The notes under the pieces were generated by a model. That model searched no databases. It was not told the origin of the DNA and saw nothing but the letters and a program-made list of their open reading frames with translations. Source: Theodoxus fluviatilis (taxonomy: Eukaryota; Mollusca; Gastropoda; Cycloneritida; Neritidae). From it: a DNA stretch of 48,404 bases. Position numbers and translations under genes: made by a program. The stretch covers positions 44,101 through 92,504 of the forward strand of contig JAWQFJ010000460.1 of NCBI GenBank assembly GCA_034096865.1, written 5' to 3'. Of this stretch, positions 10,620-22,600 are shown piece after piece. How positions within the stretch are numbered: the first letter of the stretch is position 1; every line of letters starts with the position of its first letter.

Positions 10620-13600
10620 ATTTCAAAGGCTAGTGCCTATCACAATCATTTGAAAAACAATGCATCTCATGGTGTCAAATGCTTTACTGGTTTCAGTTTG
10701 CCTTGTTCGATATTCTGAAGACATCAACGAGGACAGGCAGACGGACCATGCAAATCGTAATGCCCTTGGCAGATAAGTTCAAAGCCATTTTTGAATGCAG
10801 GTACTGAGTTAGGATCACAAAAATGTAAAGAAATCATTCAACATACTTCAAGCAGCTGCATACTTCCTGGTGGAGAGAGAGAAAGAAGTAGAGAGATGGG
10901 CAGACACTTACAACTCTGACTCGCGCTTGCCTCCCCCCAGTGAGGGCATCCAAGATCCCTCCCCTCTCTCCTCCATGGGTTGCTTGCGCCTGGGTGGGTT
11001 GCTAATGGCAACAGAGATCTGGTGTTCCCCAACCAGTATTCCATCAGTCTTCATCACTGCCTGTTTGGCATCCTCCTGTTGACAGCCAAACAACATTCCA
11101 TCAGGCTAAGCTCTGTCAAAAGGGGCGATTACAATACAACACACATGGGGCGATTACAAAACACCCAGGGCAATGACAATACAACACATATGGGGTGATT
11201 ACAATACAACACACATGGGGTGATTACAAAACACCCAGGGCAATGACAATACAACACATATGGGGTGATTACAATACAACACACATGGGGCGTATTACGA
11301 TACAACACACATGGGGCAATGACAATACAACACACATGGGGCAATGACAATACAACACACATGGGGCGTATTACAATACAACACACATGGGGCAATGACA
11401 ATACAACACACATGGGGCGTATTACGATACAACACACATGGGGCAATACAACACACATGGGGCAATGACAATACAACACACATGGGGCAATGACGATACA
11501 ACACACATGGGGCAATGACAATACAACACACATGGGGCACTGACAATACAACACCCATGGGGCAATGACAACACAACACACAGCCTGGCAACATCCCCTG
11601 TCCAACCTAGGTCCAACTACAGTGCCACATACAGCCAGAGCTCCTGGACGAGCCCCAGGCAGCTGGTCTCCCAGAGCCCTGTGCAGCGGCTTACAGCAAT
11701 CCTGGGGCTACGGGACCACATCAGGCCACTCAGACCCGACTCTACTTCTCCCTGATGGAGAGAGAGGACAGCTGGCGGTTCCTGTCATACGTTGCACTGC
11801 ATTGTTCCTGACTACATTCATGATGTGAACATGGGAGTTACCTCAGCAGCGGTCAGATCCACCATTTCTTCTTTTTTTCTCTTCCCTTCTTTCTTTTGTC
11901 TTTCTTTGATGTTACTTGAAAACACGTTAATCTTTTCTGACATTTGTAACAATTTGATGAAATTGTCTTTTGAGCTGATAGCCCAAGGGTTAACTTAACC
12001 CTTACACTTCCGAGCGCGGATATAGCCGCGGTCCAAGGGTCCTTCCCTATGCAGTGCTGCTATTATCAGCAACCAAGTACGAGGTCACATGACTAGGTAT
12101 CACGTGATCAGTGACGTGTCAGTGCAAATGGCGATCGCCTTTGTTTACATCTCCGCGAAGATTTTGATCGGAATTTCAGACTTTTCTTGTTGTTGTGCAA
12201 AGTGACTTTCTGCGCATGACTCTTTCGTGGCACTTTAGTCATGAATAGGAGTGATTTGAACCGTTTTGAGTTCGAAATCCCAGGAGATGGTGAAGCTAGC
12301 GAGGATGGAAGCACCGGTAGCGATGACGAAGGAGATCTCGTCTTGAGTGAAGATGATTCTTCGGAGTGGGACTCTGAGACTGACAGATCAGATGAGGATG
12401 TTCAACCCAGCACCTCGAGTGGGCGTGGTCGAACTCGTCAACGCGTCAGTTCTCCACGTGGCAGATTTCATCAAAATTCACCGCGACGCGGTGATTTCGA
12501 TCAGACATTAGATGTGCACATCGTGAACGAATACCCCATGTACGAAGGGAAACACGGACCCACCGAATTCCCTCCTCTGGATGCTCTCCCAGTGGACTTT
12601 TTTTACCTCGTGTTCCCTCAAGATGCGATTGACCTTCTCGTTGAGCAAACTAATTTGTATGCTCGACAGAAGCGTGCTGAGTGGGACTATGATACAAGCC
12701 CAGTGGAAATGAAAGCTTTCATCGGCATGCTGTTTTTCATGGGGATCCATCGCCTGCCAGAGATGAACCATTATTTTTCCACTCACTGGGTGCTACGTGT
12801 ACCAGAATTCACAGAGAGATTCACGCGGCGAAGATGGTGGCAGCTATGGAGCAATCTGCACGTGGCAGACAATGAAGCTGCTAGACCAAGACCTGGAGAC
12901 CCACATCATGACAAGCTGTGGAAGGTGAGGCCTCTCTTCAACCTTCTCCTGAGAGCATTTCAGGAGAAGTTCTACATTGGTCAGAACATCTCTGTAGATG
13001 AGATAATGATCAAAGGGAAGGGCAGGAACCCGATCAAACAGTACTTGCCCATGAAACCTATAAAGAGAGGTAGCAAGGTGTGGGCACTGGGATGTTCCTG
13101 CTGTGCTTACATCTATGACATGCAGGTGTATGCTGGCAAAGTCAGTGGCAGTGTGGAGCATGGCCTTGCCTTCCGTGTGGTCACAGACCTGTGTGAGCCA
13201 CACCTTCCTCCTGGCAACAACCATGTCCTCTACATTGACAATTTCTTCACATCTATCCCCCTGTCTCGACACCTAGAAGCACAGGGGATTTTCTGTGTGG
13301 GAACCATCAGGTCCACAAGGAAAGAATACCCAGAAGTCCTGAAGAATCCAAGCCTCCTGCGTCAGATGAAGCGGGGAGACTACCACACCGCTGCTGTCAA
13401 TTCCAACATCATCTCTGTCTGGAAGGACACAAAGCTTGTGTCTCTCATCTCCAATGTCCACTCATCAAGAGATGATTCTAGTGTGAAGAGGAAGAGAAGG
13501 CATGATGGGACTGAAGTGGTTGTGCCCTCTCCTGCATGTGTGAAGGACTATAACAGATTCATGGGCCCCATTGATCTATCAGATCAATTGCGCAAGGTCT

Positions 13601-16600
13601 ATGGGATCGACCGCAAATCCAAGAAGTGGTGGCTCCGTCTTATCCAGTTCCTGCTGGATCTTGCCATGGTGAATTCATTCATCCTATACAAGCAGTGGTA
13701 TGAACAACTGCACTCACCCAGGGGGGAGAAGGAGACTCCCCTCAACCACTTGTCTTTCCAGATGGGAGTGATTGATGGACTTTCTAAGACATTCACTTGC
13801 CGCCGTCAGCCAGGTCCCTCACCCAGACCCTCTACACCCCGACTGCCCACCAGAAGACAAGGACATGAGTCGGTGAACCTTGTCAAGAGGAACATCATGC
13901 CTGCAGGGAGATGTGTGTACTGCAGCCTTGGAAAGAAGGGCACACGACGCAAGGAATCTTCGTTTGGGTGTGTGACTTGTGGGGTTCGGCTGTGTAGGGA
14001 CACTTGTCACGACAAGTACCACCAGAGCCTACCATCCTAGATGCATGACTCTTCATGCCTTTGTTTTGTTGCAGTTGGGTTGTTTTTTGCTATGCATGTT
14101 TACAATTTTTCAGAGGTAGACATGCATGTTTGAAAATCAGGAAAGAGTCAGTCTACTTATTTTTCATAATATGTAGAGATGTCCCTCAAATATTGCTCAC
14201 TTGTCTTGATTTTTTTTTCTTGCTCAGAGGGGTTCTCAAAGCTTGTCTGATGTGTCAGAATTTATTCCTGTAAATTTTCTAAGTGTAATTTGTATGTTTT
14301 AGTATCCTTACTAAATTTTTCTTCAGTTTTCAGGATACATTTCCTTCCCACTCATTGCACCTAATGCAAATTAGTTTGTTTGAGAACAGATGATTTTGTG
14401 TCTTATGTGTACCCTGTCCTTTTTGCTACCATACAATGTGCAGTTTTGCCTACTTTGCTGCATTGTATATGTAAGTAGTTGGGAATTTTTCCCCCAGATG
14501 TACCCGATAAGACCCCAAAATGCCAAAATACACATGCTTGGCTTAGAAATTTTTCTGTGTGTCTCAGGTATGTCTTTTCTGCTCAAATATGCACCCAAAG
14601 TGTGCCTGATATGTCAGAAGTCATTTCTGGACAATTCCAAGTCATTATTTGTAGTTTTTGAGTAGCTGCTTTTGATGTTTCTCTGTGTTTTTGCCCCAAA
14701 ACACATGGAAAATTTAGAGTTAGTGCCCTTGTATGCAAATGAGCTTGTTTAGGAAAAGCTGATTTTGTGTCCAATGTGTACCCTGTCCTTTTTGCTACCA
14801 TAGAATGTGCAGTTTTACCTACTTTGCTACATTGTAAGTAGTTGGGAATTTTTCCCCCAGATGTACCCGATGAGACCCAAAAATGCCAAAATACACATGC
14901 TTGGCTTAGAATTTTTCTGTGTGTCTCAGGTATGTATTTTCTGCTCAAATATGCACCCAAAGTGTGCCTGATATGTCAGAAGTCATTTCTGGACAATTCC
15001 AAGTCATTATTTGTAGTTTTTGAGTAGCTGCTTTTGATGTTTCTCTGTGTTTTTGCCCCAAAACACATGGAAAATTTAGAGTTAGTGCCCTTGTATGCAA
15101 ATGAGCTTGTTTAGGAAAAGCTGATTTTGTGTCCAATGTGTACCCTGTCCTTTTTGCTACCATAGAATGTGCAGTTTTACCTACTTTGCTACATTGTAAG
15201 TAGTTGGGAATTTTTCCCCCAGATGTACCCGATAAGACCCAAAAATGCCAAAATACACATGCTTGGCTTAGAATTTTTCTGTGTGTCTCAGGTATGTCTT
15301 TTCTGCTCAAATATGCACCCAAAGTGTGCCTGATATGTCAGAAGTCATTTCTGGACAATTCCAAGTCATTATTTGTAGTTTTTGAGTAGCTGCTTTTGAT
15401 GTTTCTCTGTGTTTTTGCCCCAAAACACATGGAAAATTTAGAGTTAGTGCCCTTGTATGCAAATGAGCTTGTTTAGGAAAAGCTGATTTTGTGTCCAATG
15501 TGTACCCTGTCCTTTTTGCTACCATAGAATGTGCAGTTTTACCTACTTTGCTACATTGTAAGTAGTTGGGAATTTTTCCCCCAGATGTACCCGATAAGAC
15601 CCAAAAATGCCAAAATACACATGCTTGGCTTAGAATTTTTCTGTGTGTCTCAGGTATGTCTTTTCTGCTCAAATATGCACCCAAAGTGTGCCTGATATGT
15701 CAGAAGTCATTTCTGGACAATTCCAAGTCATTATTTGTAGTTTTTGAGTAGCTGCTTATGATGTTTCTTTGTGTTTTTGCCCCAAAACACATGGGAAATT
15801 TAGAGTTAGTGCCCTTGTATGCAAATGAGCTTGTTTAGGAAAAGCTGATTTTGTGTCCAATGTGTACCCTGTCCTTTTTGCTACCATAGAATGTGCAGTT
15901 TTACCTACTTTGCTACATTGTAAGTAGTTGGGAATTGTTTCCCCAGATGTACCCGATAAGACCCAAAAATGCCAAAATACACATGCTTGGCTTATAATTT
16001 TTCTGTGTGTCTCAGGTATGTCTTTTCTGCTCAAATATGCACCCAAAGTGTACCTGATATGTCAGAAGTCATTTCTAGAAATTTTCATATTGTTATGAAT
16101 AGTTTTAATATTTTTGCTGTTTTTTATTCTTAAATTTTCACAAAAAACCCAAGAAAAACTTTGAGTTAGTGCCCTTGTATGCAAATGAGCTTGTCTAAAA
16201 AAAGTTAATGTTGTAATCAGTATCTGCCCTGTTCATTTTACTTCAATAAAATGTATAGTTTTATGCACTTCAGTGTTCTGGTTGATTTTTAATCTTTTTC
16301 CTCATGAGCTCACCAATATTTTCACAAAAGTTGGAAATAGTTNNNNNNNNNNNNNNNNNNNNNNTGTGTGTGTTTCTTCACGTGTAGGATGCATGTTGTA
16401 GTATATCGTGCGTATGTGCTTTTCATGTTCAGGCTCAAACTGTATGATAATGTGTGTGTGTTTTTGTGTGTGTGTGCGCCTAGAGCTCCCCTATGTACTT
16501 TTTTTTTACTGTGTGGAGGAAGTGCGCCTTATAAATAAACATATTACACACACACACACAATTTCAAAGGCTAGTGCCTATCACAATCATTTGAAAAACA

Positions 16601-19600
16601 ATGCATCTCATGGTGTCAAATGCTTTACTGGTTTCAGTTTGCCTTGTTCGATATTCTGAAGACATCAACGAGGACAGGCAGACGGACCATGCAAATCGTA
16701 ATGCCCTTGGCAGATAAGTTCAAAGCCATTTTTGACTCACATGCGAAGCAAAAGTGAGTCTATATACTCACCCGTGTCGTCTGTCCGGGCGTCCGTGAAA
16801 AACTTTAACGTTGGATTTTTCTCGGAGACTATTAAGTCTATCAACACCCAATTTGGCATGATGGTGTATGATGACAAGGCCTCAAAAAACATATATAGTG
16901 ACTTGACCTTTCTTCAAGGTCAAGGTTGCAGGAGCCATAAATGTTGTCTAAAAAACAGCCATTTTTCACATTTTCTCAATTTTCTCTGAAGTTTTTGAGA
17001 TTGAATACCTGACCTATATATGGTGTATAGGAAAAAGTAAGCCCTATTTTTTGATACCAGTTTGGTTGACCTTGCTTCAAGGTCAAGGTCACAGGAGCTC
17101 TTTAAAGTTGGATTGTATACATATTTTGAAGTGACCTTGACCCTGAACTATGGAAGATAACTGTTTCAAACTTAATAATTATGTGGGGCACATGTTATAC
17201 TTTCATCATGAGACACATTTGGTCACATATCATCAAGGTCAAGGTCACTTTGACCCTTATGAAATGTGACCAAAATGGGGTAGTGAACCACTAAAAGTGA
17301 CCATATCTCATGGTAGAAAGTGCCAATAAGCACCATTGTGCTTCCTATGTCTCGAATTAACAGCTTTGTATTGCATGACCTTGAATGACCTTGACCTTGG
17401 GTCAAGGCCACATGTATTTTGGTAGGAAAAATGTGTAAAGCATTTCTTAGTTTAGTGTATGATGTCATTGCTAGGTGTAGTTGATTGGCCTTGACCTTGA
17501 AGGTCACCTGAAGGTCAAGGTCATGTAAAGGTCAAGGTCAAGCATGTGAGTCGTATGGGCTTTGCCCTTCTTGTTGAATGCAGGTACTGAGTTAGGATCA
17601 CAAAAATGTAAAGAAATCATTCAACATACTTCAAGCAGCTGCATACTTCCTGGAGGAGAGAGAGAAAGAAGTAGAGAGATGGGCAGGCACTTACAACTCT
17701 GACTCGCGCTTGCCTCCCCCCAGTGAGGGCATCCAAGATGCCTCCCCTCTCTCCTCCATGGGTTGCTTGCGCCTGGGTGGGTTGCTAATGGCAACAGAGA
17801 TCTGGTGTTCCCCAACCAGTATTCCATCAGTCTTCATCACTGCCTGTTTGGCATCCTCCTGTAGACAGCCAAACAACATTCCATCAGGCTAAGCTCTGTC
17901 AAAAGGGGCGATTACAATACAACACACATGGGGCGATTACAACACACACAGGGCAATGACAATACAACACACATGGGGCGATTACAATACAACACACATG
18001 GGGCGTATTACGATACAACACACATGGGGCAATGACAATACAACACACATGGGGCACTGACAATACAACACACATGGGGCGTATGACAATACAACACACA
18101 TGGGGCAATGACAATATAACACACATGGGGCAATGACAATATAACACACATGGGGTGTATTACAATACAACACACATGGGGCAATGACAATACAACACAC
18201 ATGGGGCAATGACAATATAACACACATGGGGCGTATTACAATACAACTCACATGGGGCAATGACAATACAACACACATGGAGCGTATTACGATACAACAC
18301 ACATGGGGCAATGTCAATACAACACACATGGGGCAATGACAATACAGCACACATGGGGCGTATTACGATACAACACACATGGGGTAATGACAATATAACA
18401 CACATGGGGCGTATGACAATACAACACACAGGGGGCGTATGACAATACAACACACATGGGGCAATGACAATACAACACACAGGGGGCGTATTACAATATA
18501 ACACACATGGGGCGTATTACAATACAACACACATGGGGTAACGACAATACAACACACAGGGGGCGTATTACAATACAACACACATGGGGCGTATTACGAT
18601 ACAACACACATGGGGCAATGACAATACAACATACATGGGGCAATGACAATACAACACACATGGGGCAATGACGATACAACACACATGGGGCGATTACAAT
18701 ACAACACACATGGGGCAATGACAATACAACACACATGGGGCAATGACAATACAACACACATGGGGCGTATTAGGATACAACACACATTAGGCGTATTACG
18801 ATACAACACATGGGGTAACGACAATACAACACACAGGGGGCGTATTACAATACAACACACATGGGGCAATGACGATACAACACACATGGGGCGATTACAA
18901 TACACATGGGGCAATGACAATACAACACACATGGGGCGATTACAATACACATGGGGCAATGACAATACAACACACATGGGGCGATTACAATACAACACAC
19001 ATGGGGCAATGACAATACAACACACATGGGGCAATGACAATACAACACACATGGGGCACTGACAATACAACACACATGGGGCAATGACAATACAACACAC
19101 ATGGGGCAATGACAATACAACACACATGGGGCGATTACAATACAACACACATGGGGCAATGACAATACAACACACATGGGGCAATGACAATACAACACAC
19201 ATGGGGCAATGACAATGCAACACACATGGGGCAATGACAATACAACACACATGGGGCAATGACGATACAACACACATGGGGCGATTACAATACAACACAC
19301 ATGGGGCGATTACAACACAACACACATGGGGCAATGACAACACAACACACATGGGGCAATGACAATACAACACACATGGGGCAATGACAATACAACACAC
19401 ATGGGGCAATGACAATACAACACACATGGGGCAATGACAATACAACACACATGGGGCAATGACAATACAACACACATGGGGCAATGACAATACAACACAC
19501 ATGGGGCAATGACGATACAACACACATGGGGCAATGACAATACAACACACATGGGGCAATGACGATACAACACACATGGGGCAATGACGATACAACACAC

Positions 19601-22600
19601 ATGGGGCAATGACAATACAACACACATGGGGCAATGACAATACAACACACATGGGGCAATGACAATACAGCACACATGGGGCAATGACAATACAACACAC
19701 ATGGGGCAATGACGATACAACACACATGGGGCAATGACAATACAACACACATGGGGCAATGACGATACAACACACATGGGGCGATTACAATACAACACAC
19801 ATGGGGCAATGACGATACAACACACATGGGGCAATGACAATACAACACACATGGGGCAATGACGATACAACACACATGGGGCGATTACAATACAACACAC
19901 ATGGGGCAATGACAATACAACACACATGGGGCAATGACGATACAACACACATGGGGCGATTACAATACAACACACATGGGGCAATGACGATACAACACAC
20001 ATGGGGCGTATTACAATACAACACACATGGGGCAATGACGATACAACACACATGGGGCGTATTACAATACAACACACATGGGGCAATGACAATGCAACAC
20101 ACATGGGGCAATGGCAACACAACACACAGCCTGGCAACATCCCCTGTCCAACCTAGGTCCAACTACAGTGCCACATACAGCCAGAGCTCCTGCATGAGCC
20201 CCAGGCAGCTGGTCTCCCAGAGCCATGTGCAGTGGCTTACAGCGATCCAGGGCTACTGGACCACACCAGGGCACTCAGACCTTACTCCACTTCTCCCTGA
20301 TGGAGAGGACAGCTGGTGGTTCCTGTCATACGTTGCACTGCACTGTTCCTGACTACATCAGGGCACTCAGACCTTACGCCACTTCTCCCTGATGGAGAGG
20401 ACAGCTGGTGGTTTCTGTCATACGTTGCACTGCACTGTTCCTGACTACATCAGGCCACTCAGACCTTACTCCACTTCTCCCTGATGGAGAGGACAGCTGG
20501 TGGTTCCTGTCATACGTTGCACGGCACTGCTTCTGACTACATTCATGATGTGAACATGGGAGTTACCCCAGCAGCGGTCAGATCCACCATTTCTTCTTTT
20601 TTTCTCTTCCCTTCTTTCTTTTGTTTTGTCTTTCTTTGAAGTTACTTGAAAACACGTTAATCTTTTCTGACACTTGTAACAATTTGATAAAATTGTCTCT
20701 TGAGCTGATAGCCCAAGGGTTAACTTAAGCAGCATTCAGATACAACATACTGCCAGAGCTGTTCAATGTCCCCATCAATAGCTTTCAGAGGCAGCTCCAG
20801 TAGCTCATCCATTATTAATGAATCATCATCACTATTTATGGGCCGTCCACTTTGATTTGCAGAGTTGTTTGTTGTTGTTTTTGTTGTTGTTGTTTGTTGT
20901 TGTGTTGTTTTGTTTTTTTTTGGGGGGGGGAATATTACATACTGCACTTCCCAAAAAGATAACACATTAAATATTATGATTATAATAAACATAAGTGAAT
21001 TTGCAGTGAGAGGCAGTAGAGAGGTCAAAGTTCAAGACAACACTCACAGAGGACTCATACTCCACGTAGGCCAGGCCCTTGGGTGCTCCACTGCGGTAGG
21101 TGACCAGTCTCAAGTCCTTCACCTTGCCATGCTGTAAAGACATGCACCACCATCATCCTCATCATCATCAACCATCACCACCATCACCACCACCACCACC
21201 ACCACCACCACCCACCACCACCACCACCACCACCACCACCACCACCACCACCACCACCACCACCACCACCACCACCACCACCACCAACCACCACCACCAC
21301 CAACCACCACCACCACCAACCACCACTACCAACCACCACCACCAACCACCACTACCAACCACCACCACCACCACCACCACCACCACCAACCACCCTTCAT
21401 CATTATCATCACAGACCTGTTTACCCCTAAAACTTTGCATGTGTATTTTGTGGGAGCAGAAGTGAAGAAATGTGTAGTTTTGTAATTGAATGTGTAGAAT
21501 TTCTCGTCGCCCATTACAAAAACAAAAACAATGTTTGCTTCTTTTTACTACATGTAGTTTGCACTTATTCATTGCTCCATGAAGTTCATCAATCAAGATC
21601 ATTTTTCCATGTGCAGTTTATTGACTAAGACTGACAGCACACTAACTCGAGGCCATAACCTCAAACTAACAAAGAAATCTACTAACACTCATATTTACAA
21701 GCATTTTTTTCACTAAGCATGTCACTAACATGTGGAACAGTCTATCACAAGAGAAAGTCGGTGCAGATACACAAAATGCCTTTAAAAACCAACTGAACAA
21801 AGTCTTTCAGAATAAAATGTACTCCACTGACTGGAGTCTAGATATATATATTATAAGCTATCATGACCATTGGGGGTGATGTCATTTTTTCAGACTCTCA
21901 AGACAATTTTGTCTCAGCCAATCAGTGTATTCAGAGAAAGTGGATGACAAATATATACACACATGTATATATATATAAATGTTTGTAACTTTTGGAACAG
22001 ACTCCTTGGCTTTGTGTGTTTGTGATTTCTGCTTTGAATGCCAGTTGTTACATGTAACATTTCACAGCGCTCAAAACACAACCAAACTTACTGTTACTTT
22101 AACTTCCTGGTATAATGTTAAACACACACATACACACACACACACACACACATGATATTGTGATAAGATATTATAAAAACTCACTGGCAGCTACTTTGGA
22201 GTCCGGAAATGCAACTTTCACGGCTTCGGTAAGGTTGTCAGCTGTAGAGATCGGCAGATTCGCATCAGCAATGATGTGACAGATCATGGCCTCCGCCTTG
22301 GTGACAGATCTAAGTCTTTTTTGCTGGGTCCTCTGCCTCCTTGTCGGCACCTTTCTTCACAAAGAAATCAATTTTCTTTTGTTTCGGCTTGCCTTTTGCT
22401 TGACTCACTTGGTCCGCTTCATTGTGGGTTACACTATTCACATGATGGGTACAATCAAACTTCCCACAGTGGCTGACGGAAAAATGGAAGTCACAGATGA
22501 GCAAACTGTTTTCCTTTCCGCGAAGTGACAAGGCATGGGTATTCCTCATGATATTTTGGCAGAAAGACTTGACTCGGCACTTTGCTTGTCTTCTTTTTGG

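Larger units (their letters stand above)
10600..11998. repeat. Segmental duplication, copy A
   Basis: Shared with 16543-20728: flank, SART3 exon, minisatellite, and the sequence up to a TTAA. Copy A lacks the half-site element that interrupts copy B, has a short minisatellite (about 0.46 kb against about 2.2 kb), and is terminated at TTAA 11995-11998 by the piggyBac element. Sequence identity outside the array is very high. Confidence 0.85.
11995..16342 (+). mobile_element. piggyBac-type DNA transposon, right end lost in gap
   Basis: Starts at TTAA (11995-11998) followed by CCCTTACACTTCCGAGCG, typical piggyBac-like ends. The uninterrupted target TTAA is seen in copy B at 20725-20728, which gives a natural empty site. 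A GCGCGGATATAGCCGCG palindrome lies just inside the end. The element carries the transposase gene and a 362-bp satellite. No matching right terminus is visible before the N run at 16343. Confidence 0.85.
16543..20728. repeat. Segmental duplication, copy B
   Basis: Second copy of 10600-11998. It is interrupted by a half-site element (16736-17573), carries an expanded minisatellite (17900-20127), and has a further triplicated block near 20275-20530 that is single in copy A. It retains the empty piggyBac target TTAA at 20725-20728. Confidence 0.85.

Noticed and set aside
14371..16046. Repeated 125-codon - strand and 61-codon + strand ORFs
   Set aside because: One copy per 362-bp satellite unit; no known domain and no codon-level constraint visible between units.
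17900..20127. CRISPR-like array appearance
   Set aside because: Units are contiguous without unique spacers and the context is a eukaryotic intron.
11129..20162. Long cysteine-rich - strand ORFs (up to 393 aa, CCIVIAPCVLY repeats)
   Set aside because: They arise from the 25-bp minisatellite, which happens to lack stops in several frames; they overlap each other and lie in introns of SART3.
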